Positions 1 to 8,523 of a stretch of 64,000 nucleotides of DNA are shown piece after piece; within the stretch, counting starts at the first letter, position 1, and every line of letters starts with the position of its first letter. Source of the DNA: Thermoanaerobaculia bacterium (GTDB taxonomy: Bacteria; Acidobacteriota; Thermoanaerobaculia; UBA5066); NCBI GenBank assembly GCA_022071945.1, contig JAJVIN010000024.1, positions 101,602 through 165,601 on the forward strand, given 5' to 3'. Both the position numbers and the translations under genes were made by a program. Under the pieces are notes generated by a model that was not told the origin of the DNA, made no database searches, and saw only the letters and a list, made by a program, of their open reading frames with translations.

Positions 1-880
1 GGGAGACGCCCGCAATCGACCAGAGCAGGTAGCTCATCGTTTGCGCCTGCTGCTCGGCCTGCTGGAGCATCTCGGTCTGGGTCCGCATGGTGAAGTCGTC
101 TTCCTGGCCGGCCGCCCGGTTGATCCGGTGCCGTTGCCGGAGGAGCTGCGTGATCTCCTCCTGGGCCTGGGGGACCATCTCGTTGGAAGCGGCCGAGGCG
201 ATGATGACGCCCACGGCGGTGGTCCCCATGATCTTCTTCCTCACCGTCTGATACGGCGCCACGATGACGTCGTCCTGGTCGGACCCCATCGCGGAGCCGC
301 CCTTTTTGTCGAGGACCCCGACGACCCTGAACGGGATGTTCTTGATCCGGATCGTCTTCCCGACCGGGTCCTCTGACCCGAACAGGTTCTGGACGACCGT
401 CTGTCCGAGGACGCAGACCTTGGCGGCCGCGCGATTGTCGGCATCGGTGAAGAACTGGCCGGAGGAGAGGTTCCACGACCGGATGAGGGGCCAGTCGACC
501 TCTCCACCCTGGATTCCGGTCGACCAGTTCTGATTTCCGTAGATGACCTGGGCCGCGGTCCGGATCGTGGCCGAGACATACGCCACCGACTGGATCTCGC
601 TGCGAATCGCTTCCACGTCCGATTCCGAGAGCTTCGAGTTCGTCCCGTGGCCCATCCGGGCTCCCGAGGACGTCGTCGCGCCGGGGAAGACCATGATGAA
701 GTTGGTTCCGAGGGACTGGAACTGGCTCTCAGCCTGCAACCGGGCTCCCTCGCCGATTCCGATCGTGGCGACCACACAGGCCACCCCGATGATGATCCCG
801 AGGGCCGTCAGGAGCGACCGGAGCTTGTTTCTGAACATCGACCGGAACGCAACCGTCAGGATGTTCGTCGCCTTTCTCAC
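1..880 (-). CDS. MacB-like ABC transporter permease (partial, C-terminus beyond window)
   Basis: This is the inner-membrane permease of a MacB/LolCE-type ABC exporter, cut by the left window edge (about 293 residues present). The N-terminus has a short basic segment, then a first membrane helix with the family pattern LRSLLTALGIIIGVA and the IGEGA motif, followed by the large periplasmic MacB_PCD domain. The second membrane helix is just starting at the edge. I chose GTG at 880 because it overlaps the stop of the upstream ATPase gene (GTGA) and gives the expected N-terminus. It belongs to the outer membrane protein/adaptor/ATPase operon read leftward. The substrate cannot be deduced: MacB relatives move macrolides, peptides, lipoproteins or siderophores. 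Confidence 0.9.
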   Translation of the reverse strand, partial: MRKATNILTVAFRSMFRNKLRSLLTALGIIIGVACVVATIGIGEGARLQAESQFQSLGTNFIMVFPGATTSSGARMGHGTNSKLSESDVEAIRSEIQSVAYVSATIRTAAQVIYGNQNWSTGIQGGEVDWPLIRSWNLSSGQFFTDADNRAAAKVCVLGQTVVQNLFGSEDPVGKTIRIKNIPFRVVGVLDKKGGSAMGSDQDDVIVAPYQTVRKKIMGTTAVGVIIASAASNEMVPQAQEEITQLLRQRHRINRAAGQEDDFTMRTQTEMLQQAEQQAQTMSYLLWSIAGVS

Positions 881-1608
881 CGGCTCACCTCCGCCGCCAC
901 GAGCCGCCTCTTCACGACGGGCGTGTCGGTCAAGACCTGCCCATCCTTGAAGACCACGACCCTCTTGGCGTACTCGGCAATATCGTGCTCATGGGTGATC
1001 AGGATGACGGTCCGCCCCTCCTCGTTCAGCCTCTGGAAGACCGACATCACGTCGTCGGACGTCTTGGAATCGAGGTTCCCGGTCGGCTCGTCGGCCAGGA
1101 GGATCGTCGGGTCGTTCACGAGGCTGCGGGCGATCGCCACGCGCTGCTGCTGTCCGCCGGAGAGCTGAGAGGGCGTGTGATCCGACCGGCCTTCAAGTCC
1201 CACGATCGAAAGACAGGCCTTTGCCCGGGCGTCCCGTTCCTTCGTCGTGGCCGGGGCCTTCTTCGAGTAGAGAAGCGGCAACTCGACGTTCTCGAGAGCC
1301 GAGGTGCGGGAGAGGAGATTGAAGTTCTGGAAGACGAACCCGATCTTGTCGTTGCGGATCTCGGCCCTCTCGTCGCGGCTGAGTCTCGAGACGTCGACTC
1401 CGTCGAGGATGTACGTCCCCGAGGTCGGCCGGTCGAGACACCCGATGATGTTCATGAAGGTCGATTTACCCGAGCCCGAAGGCCCCATCACCGCAACGAA
1501 CTCGCCGCGCGCGACGGTCAAGGAGACGCCATTGAGCGCCCGGACTTCCGTCTCACCCATTTTGTAAACCCGTGTGAGATCCCGGATTTCGATGACGGGC
1601 GCCGGCAT
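877..1608 (-). CDS. MacB/LolD-type ABC transporter ATP-binding protein
   Basis: This 243-residue ATPase powers the MacB-like exporter. Walker A is GPSGSGKST (42-50), the ABC signature LSGGQ (149-153), Walker B LLADEP (170-175) followed by the D-loop (GNLDSKT), and the switch histidine lies in ITHEHD (about 204-209). The size and the Q-loop region (FVFQNFNLL) match the LolD/MacB/FtsE branch. The reading frame stays open upstream, but ATG at 1608 begins the normal family N-terminus and lies 2 bp after the adaptor gene stop. Separate ATPase and permease genes mean this is not a one-polypeptide MacB. Coupling to the permease is by a 4 bp overlap. Confidence 0.95.
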   Translation of the reverse strand: MPAPVIEIRDLTRVYKMGETEVRALNGVSLTVARGEFVAVMGPSGSGKSTFMNIIGCLDRPTSGTYILDGVDVSRLSRDERAEIRNDKIGFVFQNFNLLSRTSALENVELPLLYSKKAPATTKERDARAKACLSIVGLEGRSDHTPSQLSGGQQQRVAIARSLVNDPTILLADEPTGNLDSKTSDDVMSVFQRLNEEGRTVILITHEHDIAEYAKRVVVFKDGQVLTDTPVVKRRLVAAEVSR

Positions 1609-1610
1609 CC

Positions 1611-3011
1611 TCAGAACCTCATGCCACGGCCCGGACCACCGCCCGATCCTCCGGCTCGGCTGCTCCCGCCAAGATCCAGGGCCCGCGCCGTCGCGAGCCC
1701 GACCACGATCAGGTCGCCCTCCTTCAGGACCTCCGAGGCCACGGCCGTGTAGCTGCCATCCGTGAGCAGAGGCCGCACCGGAACCCGCCGCAGCTTGCCG
1801 TCTTGGCCCTCGACATAGACGGAGCCCTCCCGGGAACCGCGAGACGCGGCCTTCCCCGATCCGTTGCCCCCCTGCCGGCCGGCCCACCCGCCTGACTTCG
1901 AGCCTTCACCGGAGGCCCGCTTCTTTCTTCCCTCTGACACGTCCGGGCGCCCGGCGGACTTCTCCGAGGCTGCGGTGTCCCCAGATTTCCCTCCCGGCCG
2001 TTCCGTCGCGCCAACGACGGCTGGCGCGCCTTCCGTTCCTGCCCCGGCCTTCGTTTCCCCGGACTTCGGCGCGGGAGAGGGTTCGGGAGCCAGATCTGAC
2101 TCGGCGGGACGGAACCGAAGAGCGGCATTCGCTACCCTGAGCTGCCCCGTCTCCTTTTGAACCGGAATCTGGACATTCGCCGTCATGCCCGGCTTCAGCT
2201 CGTTTCTCGGGTTCGAAACATCGAGCACGACGGGATACGTCACGACGTTCTGTACCGTCTGGGGAGAGAGCCGGATCTGCGAAACGACCCCCTCGAAATT
2301 CCGGTCCGGAAAGGCATCGACGGTGAAAAAGGCCGTCTGGCCTTCCTTCACTCTGCCGACATCTGCCTCATCGATATTCGTCAGCACCTGCATCTTCGTC
2401 AGGTCCTGCGCAATGGTGAACAGCGTCGGAGCCTGGAACGAGGCGGCCACGGTTTGCCCGATGTCGTACTGCCGGTCGACGACGACGCCGTCGATGGGTG
2501 AGCTGATGACGGTGTAGGCGAGATTCGTCTCCGCCTGACGCAGTGCTGCCTGGGACTGCGCGACTGCGGCCTGAGCCCCGTCCCTGACCGACTTCGCCGC
2601 GTCGTACTCCTGCTGCGAAAGAAGCTGCTGGGAGAGGAGGTTCTTGGCCCGCGCGAAGTCGAGCTCTGCCTTGCGGAGTTCCACCTGGGATCTCTCGAGA
2701 TCCGCCCGCCTCTGATCCACCGAGGCCCGGAACGGCGTCGGGTCGAGCTCGGCCAGGATCTCACCCTTCTTCACGACCGAGTTGAAGTTCGCGTGGAGCC
2801 TCGCGATGATGCCGGAAACCTGACTGCCCACCTTCACGGTCGTGACGGCGGAGAGAGTGCCGGAGGCCGTGACGAGGGCGGTCACGTCCCCTCTTTCGAC
2901 CTTCTCCTTGCGAAATTTCGGAGCCTCGGTTTTTCCACGCGTGAGGACATACCCCGTGGCGACGACCGAGGCGACGACGAGGGCGCCGACCACCCAACCG
3001 GCTTTGGACAT
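1611..3011 (-). CDS. Periplasmic adaptor protein (MacA/HlyD family)
   Basis: This is the membrane-fusion subunit linking the ABC exporter to an outer membrane partner. Residues about 5-23 form a single N-terminal membrane anchor. Then come the barrel/lipoyl-like half motif (VKVGSQVSGIIARLHANFN), a helical hairpin rich in Gln, Arg and Ala (about 105-160), the second lipoyl half (ISSPIDGVVVDRQYDIGQTV) and the beta-barrel domain (about 205-290). At 466 residues it is longer than usual MacA, because a roughly 100-residue Gly/Ser/Lys/Ala-rich low-complexity insert (about 310-410) interrupts the C-terminal membrane-proximal domain. The frame remains open on both sides of the insert, so it is not a frameshift. 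Second gene of the operon. Confidence 0.93.
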   Translation of the reverse strand: MSKAGWVVGALVVASVVATGYVLTRGKTEAPKFRKEKVERGDVTALVTASGTLSAVTTVKVGSQVSGIIARLHANFNSVVKKGEILAELDPTPFRASVDQRRADLERSQVELRKAELDFARAKNLLSQQLLSQQEYDAAKSVRDGAQAAVAQSQAALRQAETNLAYTVISSPIDGVVVDRQYDIGQTVAASFQAPTLFTIAQDLTKMQVLTNIDEADVGRVKEGQTAFFTVDAFPDRNFEGVVSQIRLSPQTVQNVVTYPVVLDVSNPRNELKPGMTANVQIPVQKETGQLRVANAALRFRPAESDLAPEPSPAPKSGETKAGAGTEGAPAVVGATERPGGKSGDTAASEKSAGRPDVSEGRKKRASGEGSKSGGWAGRQGGNGSGKAASRGSREGSVYVEGQDGKLRRVPVRPLLTDGSYTAVASEVLKEGDLIVVGLATARALDLGGSSRAGGSGGGPGRGMRF

Positions 3012-3049
3012 GATCTTTACGGACTTCCTTTCGTTCCGAGACGCTGGCT

Positions 3050-4102
3050 CTAGAAGCTGAGCCCGAGGGCAAACCGAAAGGCACTCTCGGTCCTCTCGAT
3101 CCCCCCACCGTCCAGCCTGCGGTGGGCGTACTCGACGATTCCTTCGACGAATTTCCTGGGTCTCCAGATTACGGAGGGCTGATGTGAATCCTCCGAGGTG
3201 TCTGTTCCCCGGTATTGAAAAGTGGAATACGAATAGCGGTAGATCACCGTGGGGAACTCGGCGGCAACGGTGACGGAGAGACCCACGAAATCGTCGTACG
3301 CAAAACGTGGACCTTCAGATGTCCCCCGGGCGATCGAAACCGCGCCGTCGCCGTCCCTCACCGTTCCTTGAAGACCCAGCGCGATCGGGCCGAAGCTCGC
3401 GCGGACGCCGAGAGCCGCATCCGAAAGCCTGACGGCCGTGTCCCCCGTCACCGTGTCTCTTACCCGAGCCGTTCCGGCGGAGAGAGCGGGACGGAGGGTC
3501 CAGAGACCCTTGTTGAGGAGGTATGAGGCCGATCCCTGAAACCCGTCGCGAAGCCGGCCCTCTGGATCGGACTCGACGCCGCGGCCATCGTCCTCCCAGG
3601 CCACCCTGTCATTCTGCCCGGCATAGCGGAAGCGCCAGGCCAGAGTGTCGTACCCGAACCTCTTCTCGCCCTCGAGCGCGATTCCGAACTCGGGATTGCG
3701 CGTCAGGCCGTTCGCGCTGGCCAGATCCCCGCTAAAGGTCTCGTCTTCCCAGATGAACGCGGGACCGACCTGACCGACCTGGACATCACCAACCTTCGTC
3801 GTGACAAAGGCGTAAGCGTGATCGAGCCAGAAGCTGCCCTCGAAATACGGACGGAACCGCCCGCTGGTGGCACGGGCCTCGGCCTTCGCCCCCCAGCCCT
3901 TGTGAGACCAGGACGCCCGGATCCAGGCGTAGAGGAGTCCGGCCTCCCGGGTCTGCCGGTCGCTCAGCGGCTCGTAAGCCTGAAGGGTGGCGCCGAAGTT
4001 GAACTTCGGCGCGTTCCCCTGTGAACTGGGGCTCTCGGCCACTGCGCCGAGGACCGGCACGAGAACGCAGAGGGCAACGAGGGGGGCAAGCCGGGCTCGC
4101 AC
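3050..4102 (-). CDS. Predicted outer membrane beta-barrel protein
   Basis: I do not recognise a named family. The 350-residue protein has a signal peptide (about residues 1-22, cleavage near AVAES), many alternating hydrophobic/polar strands with aromatic girdle residues, and a C-terminal Phe (LGLSF), the usual BAM recognition signature of barrel proteins. It is the first gene of the operon with the MacA-like adaptor (38 bp downstream), so it may be a porin or alginate-type barrel and not a TolC-like tunnel: TolC proteins are mostly helical, which this is not. The start is GTG at 4102 with no clear ribosome binding site; it faces the M16 gene across about 35 bp. Confidence 0.75.
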   Translation of the reverse strand: MRARLAPLVALCVLVPVLGAVAESPSSQGNAPKFNFGATLQAYEPLSDRQTREAGLLYAWIRASWSHKGWGAKAEARATSGRFRPYFEGSFWLDHAYAFVTTKVGDVQVGQVGPAFIWEDETFSGDLASANGLTRNPEFGIALEGEKRFGYDTLAWRFRYAGQNDRVAWEDDGRGVESDPEGRLRDGFQGSASYLLNKGLWTLRPALSAGTARVRDTVTGDTAVRLSDAALGVRASFGPIALGLQGTVRDGDGAVSIARGTSEGPRFAYDDFVGLSVTVAAEFPTVIYRYSYSTFQYRGTDTSEDSHQPSVIWRPRKFVEGIVEYAHRRLDGGGIERTESAFRFALGLSF

Positions 4103-4108
4103 GCGTTT

Positions 4109-4119
4109 CGTATGATACG
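4109..4119. promoter_or_regulatory. Palindrome in the divergent 35 bp gap
   Basis: The 11 bp palindrome CGTATGATACG sits between the divergent barrel-protein and M16 genes. It contains TATGAT on the plus strand (4111-4116) and TATCAT on the minus strand, each a plausible -10 box. No convincing -35 boxes are visible, so this is a weak promoter/operator candidate. Confidence 0.3.
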
Positions 4120-4137
4120 CAGCAGGAGGAGCGCACC

Positions 4138-5418
4138 ATTCCTTTTCTCGGTTTCGACATCCCGTTCGAGACGATGACCCTCTCGAACGGCCTCTCGGTC
4201 GTCGCGCTCCCCCACCGGCACGTTCCCGTCGTCACCGTCGACGTGACCTACGACGTCGGAAGCCGGGTCGAGGCGCCCGGCAAGACCGGTCTTGCCCACC
4301 TCTTCGAGCACCTGATGTTCGAGGGCTCGCTGAATGTCCCAAAGGGCGGCCATTTCGACCGCGTCAGCGAGGCCGGCGGCACCCTGAACGGAACGACCTC
4401 CGAGGACCGGACCAACTACTACGAGACGCTGCCCTCCTCACGTCTCGACCTCGCCCTCTACCTCGAGGCCGACCGGATGATGGGCCTCGTGCTGACGCAG
4501 GAAAAGCTCGACAACCAGCGGGAGGCCGTCAAGGAAGAAAAGCGGCTCCGGATCGACAACCAGCCCTACGGCCGCTCCTATGAAGCCGCCGAGGCCCTCG
4601 TCTACGACTCGTTCGCCTATCGCCACCCCGTGATCGGGTCGATGGAAGACCTCGACTCCGCGACTGTCGCGGACCTAGCGGATTTCTTCTCCCGCTTCTA
4701 CGCGCCCGCCAACGCCGTCCTCTGCATCGCGGGTGACATCGAGCCGGGCGACGCGTTCAGGGCAGCTGAAGAACACTTCGGCCCCATTCCCTATCGCAAC
4801 CCGGCCGCGCCGTTCGAGGTCTGGGAGAAGCCCCCCTCCGGACCGCGCCGGGTCGAGATCGAGGACCCCTTCGCCACCCTGCCCGCCCTTCACCTCCTCT
4901 TCAAGGTCTCGCCGAGAAGGACGAGGGAGCTCTTTGCCCTTCTCCATGCCGAGAAGATCCTGATGGGGGGGGAGAGCGGCCGGCTCTGGAGGCGCCTCGT
5001 GAAGGAATCCGAGACGGCTCTCTCGGTCTCGGCCGCTGTCGACGAGCGGCGCGGCCCGTCTCTCTTCCGGATCTTCGCCGTGGCGAGATCAGAGAGGAAC
5101 CTTCAGGACTTGGAATCCGGTCTCTGGCACGAGATCGAGGCGCTCGCCCGTGACGGGCCGACCGAACGCGAGATGCTCCGCGCCCGGCGTCTCCTCGCCG
5201 CGGACATGATACGGGGCACCCAGACGACCCAGTCGCTCGCGTTTCTCATTTCTGAATACGCCCTCTTCGACCGCGACCCATCCCTCTGGAAGCCGGACTT
5301 CCACACCATCCTCGAGATCTCGCCCGAAGAAGTTCTCGCCGCTGTGCGGTCCCTGTTGACCCGAGACCGGTCGGCGTGCGTGCACATCCATCCTTCCGAC
5401 TCCCAGGGGGCTTCGTGA
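4138..5418 (+). CDS. M16 family zinc peptidase, catalytic subunit
   Basis: This is a processing-peptidase-like member of family M16 (pitrilysin/PqqL/MPP relatives). The inverted zinc motif HxxEH is present as HLFEH (54-58 counted from 4138), with the distal glutamate cluster REAVKEEKR (about 128-136) at the expected spacing of about 75 residues. At about 426 residues it is a half-size subunit, with its partner encoded immediately downstream. No signal peptide is clear. The start is uncertain: the frame is open back into the opposite gene, but a strong AGGAGG at 4124-4129 lies 8 bp before an in-frame ATT (4138), and the first in-frame ATG is at 4174. The product probably degrades peptides in the cytoplasm or periplasm. 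Confidence 0.88.
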   Translation: MPFLGFDIPFETMTLSNGLSVVALPHRHVPVVTVDVTYDVGSRVEAPGKTGLAHLFEHLMFEGSLNVPKGGHFDRVSEAGGTLNGTTSEDRTNYYETLPSSRLDLALYLEADRMMGLVLTQEKLDNQREAVKEEKRLRIDNQPYGRSYEAAEALVYDSFAYRHPVIGSMEDLDSATVADLADFFSRFYAPANAVLCIAGDIEPGDAFRAAEEHFGPIPYRNPAAPFEVWEKPPSGPRRVEIEDPFATLPALHLLFKVSPRRTRELFALLHAEKILMGGESGRLWRRLVKESETALSVSAAVDERRGPSLFRIFAVARSERNLQDLESGLWHEIEALARDGPTEREMLRARRLLAADMIRGTQTTQSLAFLISEYALFDRDPSLWKPDFHTILEISPEEVLAAVRSLLTRDRSACVHIHPSDSQGAS

Positions 5419-6779
5419 CGGGACGTTCCGGGTTCCGGCTCCCCCGCTACGACGAGTGCGTGCTGGGCTCGGGCATGCGGATTCGGGCATCCCGCTGGGG
5501 GAGCCGCCCGACCGCCGCCATCGCCGTGGTCTTCCCTCGGGGGGGAAGCATCTGGGAGCCTGCCGGCTCACTCGGGATCTCCGAGATCACGGTGGAGTCC
5601 CTCCTCGGGGGCACCGCTTCTCGGACTGCCCAGGAACTTGCGGAAACCCTCGACGACCTCGCCGCGCTGCTGGACCTCTCCGCCGGATTCGACTCGACCG
5701 TGGCTCGCTTCTATCTCCTCGAACCGGACCTTCGAGAAGGACTCGAACTTCTTTCGGAACTCCTCTTCTCACCCGGGTGTCCCGAGTCCGAGCTCGAGAA
5801 GGTCAAGAGCCGGATGCAGGACGCCATCGAGAGCCAGCGATCCGACCCGGACTTCGTCGTCCAGGAGCGGATGGTGGCGGCGCTCTACGGCGATCACGCG
5901 TACGGTCATCTCCTCCCCGACCCGGACTTCCTGGCCAGGGCAACCCTGGACGACGTGACTTCCTTTCATCGCGCCGCCTTCGATCCCTCGGAAGCGACCG
6001 TCATCCTGAGCGGACAGATCCCAACCGAAAGGGCGATGGAAACGCTCAGGAGAGTCTTCGAACCCCTGAGGGGACCAACGACGCCATCGCTTCCGGGTCC
6101 GCCCGGCGCGGAGGCTCCAGCCGCGCCCCTGCCGCCCGATCCCAAGACCAGCCGGGAAGCCCACCTCATCGAGAGGCCCGAATCTGTCCAGACGAGCCTG
6201 GCGCTGGCGCGCCGGTCGGTTCCCCGCAAGGCGCCGGACTACGTGGCGGCCGTCGTGGCCAATCAAGTCCTGGGTGGAGGCCCCTCTTCTCGCCTCTTCG
6301 CCAGACTCCGCGAGGAGCGCGGCCTGACGTACGGGGCCTTTTCCACGTTCACGAGCCGGCTCCGCGCCTCTCACTTCATGGCTTCCATCGACTGCGCGAC
6401 GGAGAAGACACCCGCGGCCCTTTCCCTCCTGATCGAGATCCTCGAGGAGTTCGCGGCCTCGGGCCCCACACCCGAGGAACACGAAAAGGCGCGGAACTTC
6501 CTGACGGGGTCTTTCGTCCTGGCACGCGAAACCCCGGGCGGGATCCTCCAAGACGAGATCACCCGGTTCCTCCACGGACTCCCCGAGGACGAGTGGGAGA
6601 CGTGGTGCGACCGCGTCCAGGCCGTGACGCGAGACGAGGCCCGGCAGGCGGCCGAGCGGCACATGTCGCCCGGTTCTGCCGTCCTCGTCGCGGCGGGTGA
6701 CCGCGCCGGAATAGAGGCGAGCCTGAGGGAGTTCGGACCCCTCACGATCTGGGATCCCAGGGGAACCCGCCTGGAGTGA
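5415..6779 (+). CDS. M16 family peptidase-like protein, non-catalytic partner
   Basis: This 454-residue M16-fold protein lacks the HxxEH zinc motif: the equivalent segment reads GISEITVESLLGG. It keeps the C-terminal M16 features, including the glycine-rich loop GGGPSSRLFARLREERGLTYG (about residues 285-310) and its Arg/Tyr pair, which in M16B/C proteins contact substrate. It therefore resembles the inactive alpha subunit of an alpha/beta M16 heterodimer. GTG at 5415 overlaps the stop of the catalytic gene (GTGA), implying translational coupling and roughly equal amounts of the two subunits. No signal peptide is evident with this start. Confidence 0.88.
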   Translation: MTGRSGFRLPRYDECVLGSGMRIRASRWGSRPTAAIAVVFPRGGSIWEPAGSLGISEITVESLLGGTASRTAQELAETLDDLAALLDLSAGFDSTVARFYLLEPDLREGLELLSELLFSPGCPESELEKVKSRMQDAIESQRSDPDFVVQERMVAALYGDHAYGHLLPDPDFLARATLDDVTSFHRAAFDPSEATVILSGQIPTERAMETLRRVFEPLRGPTTPSLPGPPGAEAPAAPLPPDPKTSREAHLIERPESVQTSLALARRSVPRKAPDYVAAVVANQVLGGGPSSRLFARLREERGLTYGAFSTFTSRLRASHFMASIDCATEKTPAALSLLIEILEEFAASGPTPEEHEKARNFLTGSFVLARETPGGILQDEITRFLHGLPEDEWETWCDRVQAVTRDEARQAAERHMSPGSAVLVAAGDRAGIEASLREFGPLTIWDPRGTRLE

Positions 6780-8488
6780 CACCCGGGTTGGCGGACCGTC
6801 CGGCGGGTCGCCGCGAAATCGGGCTGGTTGGCCTCCTCACCGTCCTCTCCCTCTTCCTTGCCTTCGATCAGATGCGGGGGAACGCGGTTACCGTGGATGA
6901 ACCCGTTCACCTGGCGGCTGGAGTCGAGATCGTCCGCGAGGGGACGGGGCGCTTCAATCCTGAACACCCGCCGCTCGCCAAGGCCCTCGCCGGGATCGGC
7001 CTCATCGGGACGCCCCTGACGGCCGCCGGGAACCCCCTGACGGTCGCCCGGCCGCCGGCTCTTCTCGTCCGGTTTCTCTCTCAAAACTCGACTCCGCTCG
7101 AGACGATCGCCTTCCGCGCCCGTCTGCCCTTTCTCGCCATCCTCGGGGCGCTCCTGATCGCGGTGTACGTCGAGGCCAGGCGGCGGTTCGGCTCCGCGGC
7201 GGGCCTCCTCGCCCTCGCCCTGTGCGGCTTCCAGCCGAACCTCCTGGCCCATGCGTCCGTCGTTCACACGGATCTGACTGTGACGCTCTGGATCGTCCTC
7301 TCGCTTCGGCCCCTGTCCCAGCTCGGGGACATCTCGAAGCGCTGGAGCGGTCTCTGGCTCGGCGTTTTCTGGGGGCTGGCCTTCCTGTCGAAGTTCTCGG
7401 CTCCCCTGATCGCCCTCAGCCTCCTCCCGCTGGCGCTGTCCAGGAAGGAGGAACCGAGAGCGGGGGCGAGGATCCTCGCCAGCCGGTTCGCGCAGGCGCT
7501 CGCCGTGGCGGCCCTGGTCATCCTCGGCGGGTACGCCCTGGCCTATAGGAATCAGAGCCAGGCGGACCGAGAGCTCGTCGCCCGTCAGGCCCTTCTCTTG
7601 AAGGGGCGGTCCGAGACGGCCCTCCGCACATCGCTCTGGATCGGGAGCGTGTCGCCGCCGGCGGGACACGCCTTCACGGGCCTCGCAATGGTCTACCTGC
7701 AGAGCAAGATCGGAGTGGGCGGGCCCGTCAACTACTTCCTCGGGACGCGGTCGGTGGCGGGGAATCCCCTCTACTTCCCTTTCGCCATCGCGGTGAAGGC
7801 GACCCTGGCGCTCCTTTCGGCCCTTCTCCTGGCGGTGGCCTTTCGGGAGTCGCGACGGTTCGCGCTGCTCTTTCTGGCCGGGTTCTCGCTCTTCCTCGCG
7901 GTCTCGGCGCGGTCGACCTACAACATCGGCGTGCGGCACGTCCTGTTCTTCTTCCCGGTGGCGGCGATCGCGGCGGCGGGAGCCCTGGCGGAGCCCGCGC
8001 CCGCGTTCCGGAGACGTCTCTTGGCGGGCCTCGGACTCGCCGCGGGGCTCGAGACGGTGGCGGTTCACCCCTTCTACACGTCGTTTTTCAACGTCGCGGC
8101 GGGCGGGAACGAGGCGGGGCACCGCTACTTCGCCGACAGCAACGTGGACTGGGGCCAGGACCTGAGGCGTCTGGCGCGCCGCGCTCCCGAGCTCACGAAG
8201 GGAGAACCTCTCCCGGCGATCGTTTTCGGAGGAGAGCTTCCGGTCTTCCACGCCCCGGCTCTGCGGCCCCTCGCGCCGGGGGACGAGGACAGGCCGGGAG
8301 CCCTGATCGCGATCGGCGAATCGGCCCTGGCGACGGGTCCCGAGTTCCTCAGGGCCAAGGGAAACCCGGACGCGGAGCGGCTCGAGAACCTGCGCGCCGC
8401 GCTCCTGTCCCGCGGGGAGAGGGTGGAGTCGATCGGCGGCTCGATCGGGGTCTGGAGGATCACGACAGGGCCGCAGGAGAGCCCATGA
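6776..8488 (+). CDS. GT39/PMT-like polytopic membrane glycosyltransferase
   Basis: The 570-residue protein has about ten hydrophobic helices. Its first extracytoplasmic loop carries the acidic DE motif (TVDEPVHLAAG, about residues 38-48) and FNPEHPPLAKAL, the pattern of PMT/ArnT-type (GT-C fold) glycosyltransferases that use polyprenyl-phosphate sugars. A soluble C-terminal part (from about 440) holds FADSNVDWGQDLRRLARR, frequent in this subgroup. The acceptor (protein, lipid or glycan) is unknown. The GTG start at 6776 overlaps the upstream M16 stop, so it is in the M16 operon although no functional link is obvious. Confidence 0.85.
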   Translation: MTPGLADRPAGRREIGLVGLLTVLSLFLAFDQMRGNAVTVDEPVHLAAGVEIVREGTGRFNPEHPPLAKALAGIGLIGTPLTAAGNPLTVARPPALLVRFLSQNSTPLETIAFRARLPFLAILGALLIAVYVEARRRFGSAAGLLALALCGFQPNLLAHASVVHTDLTVTLWIVLSLRPLSQLGDISKRWSGLWLGVFWGLAFLSKFSAPLIALSLLPLALSRKEEPRAGARILASRFAQALAVAALVILGGYALAYRNQSQADRELVARQALLLKGRSETALRTSLWIGSVSPPAGHAFTGLAMVYLQSKIGVGGPVNYFLGTRSVAGNPLYFPFAIAVKATLALLSALLLAVAFRESRRFALLFLAGFSLFLAVSARSTYNIGVRHVLFFFPVAAIAAAGALAEPAPAFRRRLLAGLGLAAGLETVAVHPFYTSFFNVAAGGNEAGHRYFADSNVDWGQDLRRLARRAPELTKGEPLPAIVFGGELPVFHAPALRPLAPGDEDRPGALIAIGESALATGPEFLRAKGNPDAERLENLRAALLSRGERVESIGGSIGVWRITTGPQESP

Positions 8489-8523
8489 GGGGCCGGACTT
8501 TCGCGGCTGAGTCCTTTCCGATA

